Shown piece by piece: positions 49,727-62,111 of a stretch of 64,000 nt of DNA; within the stretch, counting starts at the first letter, position 1; each line of letters opens with the position of its first letter. Origin of the DNA: Carnegiea gigantea (lineage: Eukaryota > Streptophyta > Magnoliopsida > Caryophyllales > Cactaceae); NCBI GenBank assembly GCA_029747015.1, contig JAKOGI010001350.1, positions 38,501 through 102,500 of the forward strand, read 5' to 3'. Both the position numbers and the translations under genes were made by a program. The notes below the pieces were generated by a model. The model was not told where the DNA came from, searched no databases, and saw nothing but the letters and a program-made list of their open reading frames with translations.

Positions 49727-51186
49727 TGATGCACTTCTGAGTCCTTAGAAGAAGAAGGACAAAGAAAGGATCGTAGTTGAGAAGGGGAGAGAGAAAGAGT
49801 GACATGAATTGATTGAAACCAACAACAAAAGATAGTAAACTAAGGATCTTGGATAAAGATATCACCACTAAGATGCTTAGAGCTCAACTTCTAGATCAAA
49901 TGAGATAAGATATCACCACTCAAATGATCAAGAAGGCCTCTTGAAGACCACTCTAGAGAGCAAAGCCAGAGAAAAGCAAGAGGGAGATGTATACAAGGGA
50001 GATAACACTCAACCTTACTTTGAAAACTCACCACTTCATTCATTTATCTCAAACCACACGGTTTGGGCTTTATAGGAAAAACAAGACTCTAAAAATTCAG
50101 CTAACAAATGAGGTACATTGCAATTGGACCCTAGGAAAAACGAAAAGATAAGAAATTATGACAGCAATTAAACAGTGACTCTTCAAGAACCCAAGCCACT
50201 AAGACTTCCTCCCTTTAATGTAGAAACCTTCCAAATACTCCAAACAGGTGCTAACACTCTGGAAATGCTGAAAGTTGAGCATTTAGAAGTGTAGGGAAAA
50301 GAATCATATGTTTAATCACATGTATTTAATGCATACATTACAACCAGCAGCAGGATTAACTTCTCTTCATGGGTACTAGTCCAAATTGGATAAAATAGGT
50401 ATCACTGGAAAGCCTAAGAAGTCTAGTTTCCAATGGAACATGTTTCATTGGATTTGGACCTTCCAAGTGAAAGATATAGGCTGAACAATCCAAGCTGCCA
50501 GAACTATAACTGAAAAATCCAGCAGAACCAAATGCTTCCTTTAAGCCTAATTGCTCACTACCTTGGGCTGATTAACCCTTTTGGGCCTCAAGCTAACTTA
50601 CAAGGGTTCCCCAAAATTATAACTTCAGGCTCCCAAGTGAATTTAAAGGCCATTAAAACGTTCCTCCAAAATTGAGAATATTCTAGACCAACCTAGTAGT
50701 TTTGATAGCTGGGTTTAGAAGGCTGATTTGAATGGGCAAATGAAGTCCAAACGACTTGATTCTTGTTTCATTGGAAAGCTTATTTCTTGAACTAAAAGAA
50801 CAAGGCAAAAATAAGGGCCCAACTTATCGTTTAATTAGGCAACCAAGGTTAGAAATGTGAGACTCTTGCTAGGCAGAATTGGAAAGTAATCCTCTTGGGC
50901 TTCAAGTTGGTTTCTCACAAGCTTAAGAACCTTTTGGACATCCTTGGATTTGGGCTGATGTTCATCATGATCCTCAATGGGTACATCATGCTTGCTCCCC
51001 CAAAAAAAAATGTCTTTTGAAAATGGCATTTTGAAGTTTAAGCAAAACTCCATAAAGTACCTTTTACCATGAAATTCAAAAAATAGAGAAGAAAAAAGAT
51101 TTTGCCAAACTTGGATTTGAAATGAAGTCACCTCAAGGGGATTTGATGAACAAGGTTGTATGTAATTCCCTATGAGATGTGCATCA
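49727..51186 (-). repeat. 3' LTR of the inserted element (1,460 bp)
   Basis: Pairs with 52,163-53,615. A frame at 50,835-51,218 is mostly LTR and resembles no known protein. Confidence 0.88.
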
Positions 51187-51265
51187 TACTCCCCTTGTTG
51201 GGAAAGAATTACCCTCAATTCTTGTTGAGAGTTAGGACAATCTCCTCTTGCTTCAATTCAAACTT

Positions 51266-52051
51266 TTATGGGCCACCCAAGATGATTAATATCTTATAAG
51301 GACCTTCGTCATCTTCATGCCCATCAAATCTTGGAGGTAGGTCAAAGTTAATCTCAATGTCTTCATGATGAATATCCTTATAAAGAGGGAGATGAAGTTC
51401 TTCCTTGCAAACTTGTTCTTCTTCCTCACAGAAAGATGAAGGAGTTGAGGTTTCTCCTAGCTCTTCAAAGTCTAAGAGCTCTTCATCACCATAGTCTTCA
51501 AAGTTTAAGAGTTTTTCATCACCATAGTCATCAAAGATGGAAGGTAGATCAAACCAATTTAAATCTTCTTCCTCTTCATCTACCCCCTCATCTTCATACG
51601 AGATGATTTCCTTAAAGGGCAGCAACGTAGGAAGGCTAGAAATATGATGACTCTTTGGACTCCCCTTGTTGAAAAAGGTGTCCACACATGAGGGCCTTGA
51701 ACAATTCTTCTTAGGAAGTAGAGAAACATGTTTGAGCGTGTAAGTGAGTGGGCCAAAGGCACCGATTAACTTATTCCTCAACTGCTTCCAAGTTCTAACC
51801 TTCTCTTTTCCTTTCTTCTATCTCTTAAACTTGTAATTTTTCCACTACTAAAGTGCACAACCTCTCAATCTTGAAATAACCACCTTGAACTTCTCTTGGT
51901 CACTAAGGTTGGGACAATCAAAGGCTTGCTCTACCTTAGAAAAATAAGATGTAAACTCATCCTTTTGGCCATAAAATCTTGGCATTTTAAGGTTAATCAA
52001 CTGAATGTCAATCAAGGCTAGCTCTTTTTTGAAGTTGCTAAAGGAAGGCAT
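51266..52051 (-). pseudogene. gag remnant of the inserted element
   Basis: A single frame runs from ATG 52,051 to 51,266 (262 codons) broken by three in-frame stops between 51,847 and about 51,810. The N-terminal part has the gypsy gag pattern MPRFYGQKDEFTSYFSKVEQ followed by SRLRGCAL. After the stops comes KEKVRTWKQLRNKLIGAFGP, the expected next gag segment. No zinc knuckle is found. The C-terminal 120 residues are very acidic, with a doubled motif (DYGDEKLLNFE and DYGDEELLDFE). Protease and polymerase are absent. The identity of the acidic tail is not known. Confidence 0.75.
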
Positions 52052-52142
52052 GATGGATGAAGGGTAGGGGTTCTTTATGGGTTAGCTTTGTGTTTAAGCT
52101 AAGGGGTTGTGTTTGGGGTTGGAAGCTTCAGCCAAGAGAGTA

Positions 52143-52160
52143 GCCTAAGCTCTGATACCA
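52143..52160 (-). other. Primer-binding site of the inserted element
   Basis: Minus strand TGGTATCAGAGCTTAGGC, next to the 52,163 LTR with a two-base spacer. The first 12 bases match the initiator-Met type exactly. Confidence 0.88.
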
Positions 52161-52162
52161 AA

Positions 52163-53615
52163 TGATGCACTTCTGAGTCCTTGGAAGAAGAAGGACAAAG
52201 AAGGGATCGTAGTTGAGAAGGGGAGAGAGAAAGAGTGACGTGAATTGATTGAAACCAATAACGAAAGATAGTAAACTAAGGATCTTGGATAAAGATATCA
52301 CCACCAAGATGCTTATAGCTCAACTTCTAGATCAAACGAGATAAGATATCACCACTCAAATGATCAAGAAGGCCTCTTGAACACCACTCTAGAGAGCAAA
52401 GCTAGAGATAAGCAAGAGGGAGATGCATACAAGGGAGATAACGCTCAACCTTACTTTGAAAACTCACCACTTCATTCATTTATCTCAAACCACATGGTTG
52501 GGGATTTATAGGAAAAACAAGACTCTAAAAGTTCAGCTAACAAATGAGGTGCATTGCTATTGGACCCCAGGAAAAACGAAAAGATAAGAAATTATGAAAA
52601 ATTAATTAAACAGTGACTCTTCAAGAACCCAAGCCACTAAGACTTCCTCCCTTCAATGTAGAAACCTTGCAAATACTCCAAACGGGTGCTAACACTCTGG
52701 AAATGCTGAAAGTTGAGCATTTAGAACCATAAGGAAAAGAATCATGCGTTTAATCACACGCATTTAATGCATACATTACAACCAGCAGGATCAACTTCTC
52801 TGAGCCATAACTTCGTGGGTACTGGTCGAAATTGGACACAATAGGTATCCTTGGAAAGCTTAAGAAGTCTAATTTCCAGTGGAATAAGTTTCGTTGGATT
52901 TGGACCTTTCGAGTGAAAGATATAGGCCGAACAATCCAAGTTGCCAGAACTGTAACTGAAAAGTCCAGCAGAACCAAATGCTTCTTTTAAGCCTAATTGC
53001 TCACTACCTTGGGCTGATTAACCCTTTTAGACCTCAAGCTAACTTACAAGAGTTCCCTAAAATTATAACTTTAGGCTCCCAAGTGAATTTAAAGGCCATT
53101 AAAACATTCCTTCAAAACTGAGTATATTCTGGACCAACCTGGTAGTTTTGATAGCTGGGTTTAGAAGGCTGATTTGAATGGGCAAATGAAGTCCAAACGA
53201 CTTGATTCTTGTTTTATTGGAAAGCTTGTTTCTTAAACTAAAAGAACAAGGCAAAAATAAGGGCCCAACTTGTCGTTTAACTTGGCGCGAGACTCTTGCT
53301 GGGCAGAATCGAAAAGTAATCCTCTTGGGCATCAAGTTGGTTTCTCACAAGCTTAAGAACCTTTTGGACATCCTTGGATTTGGGCTGACCTTAATCATGA
53401 TCTTCAATGGGTACATCATGCTTGCTCCCCAAAAAAAAACATCTTTTAAAAATGGCATTTTGAGGTTCAAGTAAAACTCCATAAAGTGCCTTTTACCATG
53501 GAATTCAAAAAATGGAGAAGAAAAAAGATCTTGCCAAACTTGGATTTAAAATGAAGTCACCTGAAAGGGATTTGATGAACAAGGTTGTATGTAATGCCCT
53601 ATGAGATGTGCATCA
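52163..53615 (-). repeat. 5' LTR of the inserted element (1,453 bp)
   Basis: Pairs with 49,727-51,186. It lacks about 14 bp present in the other LTR near 50,841-50,860. Frames at 52,750-53,474 are not supported as genes. Confidence 0.88.
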
Positions 53616-56548
53616 GTTTCACAGCTAGCTAGCTTTCTTAATGCTCTTACGATCCGTTTTTGCTTCCAAAACTTGAAAAATGGCGGGGTCATGAGGTCCT
53701 CGAACCCAGTGAATAACCCTTACGTTCCCTGTTGTTAAACTATGCATATTAACCAGTTAACACATAATCACACAGTACACATATCTTATGACATATAGAC
53801 TGACATATCATACAGCATATCGAGGCGATAAAAGAACATGCTTATACTTTAGAAATCGAAATAAAAGCATATCTTTCATATCCAACATGCTCTTGAACTT
53901 CACGAAACACACACATGCAAATATGTCATGGAGTGGCCAATTAAGGTAACTTAGTCGTACTTGTCCCAAGCTAGGTATGATTCAAGAACCCTCGTTTTTA
54001 CTTAAGTCCCTGAACAAACTTTGCTGTTAGTCTATTCACTAAACTAACCATGGTTGTCCCACACCAACCATGTCCTATGGGCTCCTAATCCTCATTGAAG
54101 TCCAAAAGAAAGCAAAGCCTGCTAAATGAAGCTAATGGTCTGCCCCAAACCATACTTGATGCATACATAAAGCATATCCCATTCAAAAGTCCACATACAT
54201 GCTTTAAACACATAATACATTTCTTTAGGCATACTTATGAATCACACATATACGTTAAAATCAATCACAATTTCATAAATATCCTGAATAATCCTTCAAA
54301 GCCAAAACCAAATCCAAAATCCAAATCCAAGCTGTAACTAATTTCATGACTACCCAAGGTCCAAATCCAAGCCAAAACCCATTTCATAACATATCGCATG
54401 TTCTGAATGGAAACTTTTTTGGTTTAGGGGAAATTAACTCATAACTCTCACAAAAAACCATCACAACATACAGGTGACAAATACATCCTAGCGCCCCAGC
54501 TACAGTTCATTTATATGTTACCAACTAATGGTGAGCCAGCCACAACTCATTCATATGGTACCGGCTAAGCACCCACGCTCTAAAGGACGCGAACTACCTA
54601 CAATACAACCATAGAATCACATTCATATCATAGTGTGTTTATGCCAAAACCTTTCTCATTGGGGATCCACATGGCTCACATAACACATAAGGCCGACATT
54701 CATATCCTTGGGGATTGGTTAGAACCTCTCCCACTAGGCGACCTAAACATAACGACAGCTACTACTATGGCCATAGCTCTAGAACGTCATACAATAGTCT
54801 CAGTCAAGACATGAACCTTTTTCCCCAAAAACATAACTTAATGAAATCGTATAACCCATATAATCAGATTTCTATTACTCAAAGAAGTTGGATTTCACAA
54901 TTTTTAACAAAACGTAGTCAAAGAAATACATAATTCCCCCCAAAATAATTTTCACAAGTTTCCTGTAAAGCATAAAAATGCATTATTGTTTGCACGCCTA
55001 AAATCAGCACAAACAATTTATGCATACTAACAACCCATAATTACACTAAATATCATAATTTGGCTCAAAACTTCGTAACTAAGAGAGTGCTCATCCAATA
55101 TTCACGAAAGTTTGTAGAAAATTGATAAATAATATATATATTCTAGCATAAATATTTCAAGATTTTTCTCCAGGCTAGTAATTCATAGCAATTGAAACAG
55201 TAAACCAAAATTATCAAAAATATGAGAATTAAGCTTAAAAATTCATAACTTATAGCATACACAACCAAATTCACAAACTTTACAAGAAATCATCCAATAA
55301 CATGAAAAATCTGCTCTAGTATTTTTATAATTTTTCTCCCAGCAAATTCTCAAAAGAAATAAAACAGTAACTAAAACTATGTACCAAAATAGGGTAGCTT
55401 CAATTAGAAATTCATAACACCTAAAATACACATTCAAAATTTATAAAAATTTATAGAACATTTCCATAAATTATAGATCTTCTATAGTATAATAATCACA
55501 ACTTGTCTCCAACCCAATAGCTCACAGTAATTCAAACATTAATGAAATTTTCACACCACATAACAGCGCAGGTCCAATCCAAAATTCGTAATTCACAAAC
55601 CACATATCGCAAATTCAAGAAACTTTACAAGAAAATGCCAAATATCATAGGTCATTTACAGTAAAAATTTCAAAAAATTTTGCTCATCCGATAGGTCAAA
55701 AAAATTCAAACAGTGGCACGCTATGTGTAAAATCCGAAAATTCAACCTCTATTTTTCTACCATCTTGTTCTTTCAACACCAATAATCAATCCAAAAATCC
55801 ATGTTCTAGCATATATGTGAACAAAATCACAACATAAATGTCAACCCGCAACATTCACATAACCCTAAAATCACAAATAACTAAGAAGATTTTAGTGGTG
55901 AATTTCTACCAATTGCAATTAGTTTTCCAATCTACCAAACCCTAAAATTATCAAAATTGAGACTTCAATCTTCAATTTAATCCTTAATTCAAGCATAAAT
56001 CAGTCAAATAATCTTCCCCTAATTAATTTTAGGTTGAAGAAAATAAGAATTACTCACCTTGATTTGCTATCCAAAACCGAAACCTCAATCTTTCTTCTTC
56101 TTCCTCCTCCTTCCCCTTCCTCTTCTTCTTTTGCTCGTCTTTTTCTTCTTCTTCTCTTGTCCTCTTCCTCTCTTTCCCTTAGTGTGAGTGAGTTTGGTGT
56201 AAACTGAGATAGCCTCCCTTCATGTGAATTAAAAAAATCTTGCCCTTCCTTTCTTTTCCTTTTTTTTGTCGCCACTTTTTCCTTTTTTTAATTCCTCTTT
56301 CCTTTTGTGCCCAATTCAATTCCATTTTTTTTTAACAATCTAATTATCCCTTAAATATTGTACCAATAAATCAACACACACACATATACATCTAAAGCGA
56401 AAAGTATAAAGTATAACCATAAATCACACATTCACATATTAATCGAAGTTAGTAACTAATAAAACAAATTCGGGGTGTTACATCCTTTCCCCTTGAAATA
56501 AGTTTCGTCCTTGAAACTTACCTTTCCTTTTCACCTGATGTAGTCAGC

Positions 56549-57493
56549 TTAATTTTTCTCAGGCGGCTTAATGACATAGATCCTCCTTGCGAAACCTTTG
56601 CTCCTATTGTAGTCTGCCTTCTTGTTTGGTGTCTGAAATATGCCTTTTTCATATGAGAATGGTCTGTTGATATTTCCTTGCAACCTCTTATTTGGCTTGG
56701 GATAATTGACAGCAATATGCCCTGGTTTCCATAACTGAAGCATTCCTCTTGGTAGCATTATGCTCCAGCATGCCTTTTCTTACAATAATCACAATATTTC
56801 ATATCAGCAATTATATTAGACATTCGCTCTCCTTGAGTAATGTTCTTTCGTTTCTCAGAGGCTGAGCTTCCTCCACTTGATTTCTTTGTGATAGTTACAT
56901 TCTTAGCTTTACTTTTCTTCAAAACCTTTTAAACTCCCATTGCTCTGTGGTATATGTGCTGATACTTAGTGAAGACTTAAGATGATAAACCTTTGCGAAT
57001 TTTAATATCTAAATCATCTTTGAGTCAATAAACTTTCCTCTGCCCTGTATCCACCAGCTGTCTCCCAAATCAACTGAGTTCTGTAAACTTAACACCATAT
57101 TCCATCACAGTTATCTTACCCTGCTCCAAAAGAGAACTCTAACTCCTTAGGCCTATGCACATCTATAGGATAATACTGTTCATTCATCTTTTCTTTAAGC
57201 TTTTCCCAAGTTAGTGGGTTTGCTTTATCCTCTTCATCACTCGGCTTAGCGGAATCCCACCAATGATCCACTTCTCCACTAAATAAATGCATAGCTAAAC
57301 CTACCTTATACTCCTTAGGGCACGTGATTGTCTTATCAAGTTCCCTCATCTACATGCCTAACTCGGAGGGATTCCCAGTTCCTCTAAACTTCGGAGGTTG
57401 TAATTTAAGGAACTTGTGAAGCAGATTAATCCCTACCATAGGGTCAGCTTTACTACCACCAACACTAGACTGACCTCCTCTTGTAGCGGCCAT
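56549..57493 (-). pseudogene. gag, array interior 3
   Basis: The start ATG is kept at 57,493 but the frame is badly broken. Readable parts are MRELDKTITCPKEYKVGLAM and WWDSAKPSDEEDKANPLTW (57,349-57,116), a middle in other frames, then CDYCKKRHAGA with a stop directly after, and a tail (KPGHIAVNYPKPNKRLQGN, IYVIKPPEKN) ending at 56,549. The second knuckle is destroyed. The first knuckle keeps both of its N-terminal Cys, unlike interiors 1 and 2. No pol is present. Confidence 0.8.
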
Positions 57494-57676
57494 TTAAATG
57501 AGTTGACTATACGTAAGTTAGTATGTTGAGTGTTTGCTTAAGCATGGTCCACAACTAAGTTTTGCACAAATAGTTCAGTTAAGCACATATACAATCACAT
57601 AAGCATATAGTCTTCACATTAATAAGCACTAAATCAAACACACACGCACATAATTCCTATAGGTCGTAGGTTGCTT

Positions 57677-57688
57677 TCTCTAATACCA
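57677..57688 (-). other. Primer-binding site, interior 3
   Basis: Minus strand TGGTATTAGAGA, two changes from the initiator-Met type site, beside LTR IV. Confidence 0.75.
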
Positions 57689-57692
57689 CTTT

Positions 57693-60600
57693 CATAACGC
57701 CCTGCCTGAATGGGGGCAGGTACGTCACCACCATGGATGTCCCGCTAGAAATGCCCACAAGGCAATCTAAACTTTTTAACCATAATTAACCTGCTAATAG
57801 GCAATAGCAGCGAAAGCTCTTATCGAAATCTCACTAAAGTTTAGGAGGGTAATTCTAAAACATGCATTTACTTATATACTTAAACCATATTCATAATGTT
57901 CTTACACGTATGTAATCTCTAAAATACACCTATACTTACATTTACTAAATGTAACTCGTAACAGAAACATATAACGGGGTCTACATTTCCAACTGGGTTC
58001 TTCAAAAGTGTTTCACAACTGGCTAGCTTTTTTAATGTTCTTGTGATCCCTGTTTTCTTCCAAAACTTGAAAAATGGAGCGGTCATGAGCTCCCCAAGCC
58101 AAGTGAATAACCGTTACCTTTTCCATTAGTAAACTTTACACATTAACCAGTTAGCACATAATCACACAGTACGCATATCTTGTAACATATAGACTGACAT
58201 AACATGTAGCATATCGAGGCAATAAGAGAACATGCTTATGCTTTAGAAATCGAAATGAAAGCGTATCGTTCATATCCAACATGCTCCCGAAATTCATGAA
58301 ACACACACACACGCATATATGTCTTGGGGTGAGCAATTAAAGTAACTTCGTCGTACTTGTCCCATACCAGGTACGATTTAAGCGCCCTCATTTTCACTTA
58401 AGTCTGTAAATAAACTTTGTTGCTAGTCTATTCACTAAACTAACCATAGTTGTCCCATACCAACCACATCCTTTGGGCTCCTAATCCTCATTGAAGTCCA
58501 AAGGAAAGAAAAGCCTGTGAAATCAAGCTAATGGCCGCCCATAACGATACTTGATGCATACGTAAAGCATATCCCATTCAAAAGTCCACATACATGCCTT
58601 AAACACATAATACATTTCTTTAAGCATGCTTATGAATCACACATACGCTTCAAAATCAATCAAAATTTCATAAATATCCTGAATAACCCTTCAAATCCAA
58701 AACTAAATCCATGCTGAAACTAAATTTATAACATATCCAAAGTCCATATCCAAGCCAAAGCCAATTTCATAACATATCACATGTTCTTAATTGAATGGAA
58801 AACATTTTGGTTTAGGGGAAATCAACTCATGACCCTCATAAAGAACCATCACAACATAAGGGTTGTGAACGCACCCTAGTGGCCCAGGTACGGCTCATTC
58901 ATATGATACCAACCAATGGTGGACCAGCCGCAACTCATTGATATGTTACCGACCAGGCATCCACTCCCTTAAGGATGCGAACTGCCCACAACACAACCAT
59001 GGAATCACATTCATATCATAGTGTGTTTATGTTGAAACCTTTCCCACCGGGGATCCACATAGCTCACATAATACATAAGGGCGACATTCATATCCTAAGG
59101 GATTTGTTAGAACCTCTCCCACTAGGTGACCTGAACATAATGACAGTCGCTACTATGGTCATGGCTCTAGAACGTCATGTAATTGTCTCAGTCAAGACAT
59201 GAATATTTTTCCCCGAAAACATAACTTAATGAAATCGTAGAACCCATATAATCATATTTTTATTACTCAAAGAAGCTCGATTTCACAATTTTTAACAAAA
59301 CACAGTCAAAGAAGGACACAATTTCACCCAAAATAATTTTCTCAAGTTTCCCATAAATCATAAAAATGCATTACTGTTTTAAAGTCTAAAATCACCACAT
59401 CAATATACAATTTATGCATATGAACGACCCGTAATTACACTAAATATAACAATTTGAGTCAAAAATTTGTAACTCAGAGAATGCTCATCTAATCTTCATG
59501 AAATTTTGCACAAAATTGATAAATAATATATAGATGCTAACATAAAAGTTTCAAAAGTTTTCTCTAGGCCAGTAATTCCTAGAAATTGAAAAAGCAAGCC
59601 AAATTTATCGAAAATCTAAGAATTAAGCTCAAAAATTCATAACTTATAGAATACACAACCAAAATTCACAAAACTTTACAAGAACTCACCCAATATCATC
59701 AAACATCTATTGTAGTATTTTTATAATTTTTATCCAAGCAAATCCTTCAAAAGAATTAAAACAGTAACCGAAACTATGCATCAAAAGAGGGCAGTTTCAA
59801 TCAGAAATTCATAACTCCTAAAATACACATCCAAAATTTATAACAATTTACAAAAACTTTCCAAACATCATAGATATTCTACAGTAAAAGTTGTAGAATT
59901 CATCTAAAACTCAATAGCTCACAATAATTCAAACAACAGCCAAATTTTCACACCATATAATAGGGCAGTTCCAATCAAAACTTCATAACTCGCAAACCAT
60001 GCATCAACAATTCATGAAACATTACAAGAAAATGCCCAATATCATAGGTCACATACAATAAAAATTTCAGAAATTTTTGCCCTTTCAATAATTCACAAAA
60101 ATTCAAACAATGGCAGGCTGTGTGCAAAATTCGAAAATTCCACCTCTATTTTTCTACCATCTTGTTCTTCCAACACCAATAATCAATCCAAAAATCCATA
60201 GTCTAGCATATATATGACCAAAATCACAGCATAAATGTCAACCCTTAATATTCACATAACCCTAAAATTACAAATAACCAAGAAGATTTTAGTGGTGGGT
60301 TTCTACCAATCGCAATTAGTTTTCCAATCTACCAAACCCTAAAACGATTAAAATCAAGACTTCAATCTCAAATTTAATCCTCAATTCACGCATAAGTCAT
60401 TCAAATAATCTTCCCCTAATCAATTTTAGGTTGAAAAAGACAAAAATTACTCACCCTGGTTTGCCATCCAAAACCGAAACCACAATCTTCCTTCTTCTTC
60501 CTCTTCCTCTTGTTCTTCTCCTCATCGTTTTCTTCTTCTTCTTCTTCTCTTCTCCTCTGCCTCTCTTTCCCTCGATGTGTGTGAGTTTGGCATAACCTAA

Positions 60601-60879
60601 GATAGCCCCTCGTCATGTGAATTAAAAAAATATCTTCCCCCTTCGTTTCTTTTCCCTTTTTTTGCCCCCCTTTTTCCTTTTTTTAAACTCCTCTTTCCTT
60701 TTGTGCCCAATTCAATTCCCTTTTTTCAAAACAATCTAGTTATCCACCAAATATTATGGCAATAAATCAACACACACACATATGCATCTAAAGTGGAACG
60801 TATAAAATATACACATAAATCACACATTCACATATTAATCAAAGTTAGTAACTCATAAAAAAAAATTCAGGGTGTTATG
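57693..60879 (-). repeat. Array LTR IV (3,187 bp)
   Basis: The outer dinucleotides have decayed (plus-strand start CATAACGCC, end GTGTTATG). The layout is the same as in the other LTRs, with a GAA-rich tract at 60,485-60,575 and the G-box decayed to CATGTG near 60,613. Confidence 0.86.
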
Positions 60880-60950
60880 TCCTTCCCCCCTTATTAAACT
60901 AAGTTTCATCCTCAAAACTTATCTTTCCTTGTCACCTGATGCGAGTCAGC

Positions 60951-61912
60951 TTAATTGTTCTCAGGTGGCTTTAAGACATAGATCCTCCCCGCAGAACCTT
61001 TGCCCCTATCGTAGTTTATCTTCTTGTTTGGTGTCTGGGATATACCTTTTTCATCTGAGAATGGTCTCTTGATATTTCCTTGTAACCTCTTATTTGGCTT
61101 AGGACAATTGATAGCACTATGCCCTGTTTTCCACAATTGAAGCATTTACCCGTTGCTCAGTAGCATTGAGCTCCAGCATGCCTTTTCTTACAATAACCAC
61201 AATATTTCATATCAGCAATTATATTAGACATTCGCTCTCCTTGAGTAATGTTCTTTTGTTTCTCAGATGCTGAGCTTCCTCCACTTGATTTCTTTATAGT
61301 AGTTGCATTCTTAGCTTTACTTTTATTCAAAACCTTTTCAACTCGCATTGCTCTTGGGTATATGTCTTGATACTTAGTGAGGACTTCAGATGATAAACCT
61401 TTATGAATTTTAATATCTAAACCATCTTCGAATCGATCAACTTTCCTCTACTCTATATCCACCAGATGTCTCTCAGATCGACTAAGTGCTGTAAACTTAG
61501 CACCATATTCCATCACGGTCATCATACCCTGCTCCAAGTTAGAGAACTCTAACTCCTTAGCCCTTTGCACATTTCTAGGATAATGCTGCTCATTCATCTT
61601 TTCTTTAAGCTTCTCCAAATTTAGTGGGTTTGCTTTGTCCTCTTCATCACTCGACTTAGCGGAATCCAACCAATGATCCGCTTCTCCACTGAATAAATAC
61701 ATAGCTAAACCTACCTTATACTTCTCAAGGCACATCATTGTCTTAAATACCTTTTCAAGTTCCCTCATCCACTCATCTAACTCGGAGGGATTCACAGATC
61801 TTCTAAACTTCGGAGGCTGTAGCTTAAGGAACTTGTCGAGCAAGTTAATCCCTACCATAGAGTCAGCTTTACTGCCTCCCTTACGGGATCCACCTCCTCC
61901 TGTAGCGGCCAA
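60951..61912 (-). pseudogene. gag, array interior 4
   Basis: The expected start codon is TTG instead of ATG (61,912). The first 154 codons are uninterrupted to 61,448: MAATGGGGSRKGGSKADSM, ELDEWMRELEKVFKTMMCL, EKLKEKMNEQHYPRNVQRA and TVMEYGAKFTALSRSERHL. The same frame continues past a stop to 61,157, where an intact first knuckle, CGYCKKRHAGAQC, is followed by another stop. A one-base deletion near 61,123 breaks the second knuckle (CFNCGK then a frame change). The tail ends at 60,951. It has the longest intact N-terminal half of the four. Confidence 0.84.
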
Positions 61913-62095
61913 CTAAATGAGTCGACTATAGGTAAGTTAGTATGCTAAATGTTTGCTTAAGCATGGTCCACAACTAGGTTTGGCACAAATAATTCAGTTA
62001 AGCACCTATACAATCACATAAGCACATAGTTTTCACATTAACAAGCACTAAATCAAAAACACACGCACATAATTCCTATAGGTCACAAGTTGCCT

Positions 62096-62107
62096 CCTCT
62101 AATACCA
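62096..62107 (-). other. Primer-binding site, interior 4
   Basis: Minus strand TGGTATTAGAGG, two changes from the initiator-Met type site, four bases from LTR V. Confidence 0.75.
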
Positions 62108-62111
62108 CTTC

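Larger units (their letters stand above)
49727..53615 (-). mobile_element. Gag-only LTR element inserted in LTR III (3,889 bp)
   Basis: It has LTRs at 49,727-51,186 and 52,163-53,615 with ends TGATGCAC and GTGCATCA, and an interior of 976 bp. Perfect GTTTC target duplications flank it (49,722-49,726 and 53,616-53,620). Minus orientation is set by an initiator-Met primer site beside the right LTR and by a purine-rich tract (CCAACAAGGGGAGTA) beside the left LTR. The LTRs differ by roughly 4% over their first 300 bp, plus small indels, so it is older than the LARD but younger than the array. Only a broken gag is encoded; this fits the TR-GAG class. Confidence 0.9.
49405..56482 (-). repeat. Array LTR III (interrupted by a 3.89-kb element)
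   Basis: The LTR proper is 49,405-49,726 plus 53,621-56,482 after removing the insertion and one target duplication, about 3.18 kb. It shows the same layout as the other LTRs, including a GAA/GGA-rich tract at 56,089-56,180. The G-box has decayed to CATGTG near 56,222. Confidence 0.87.
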
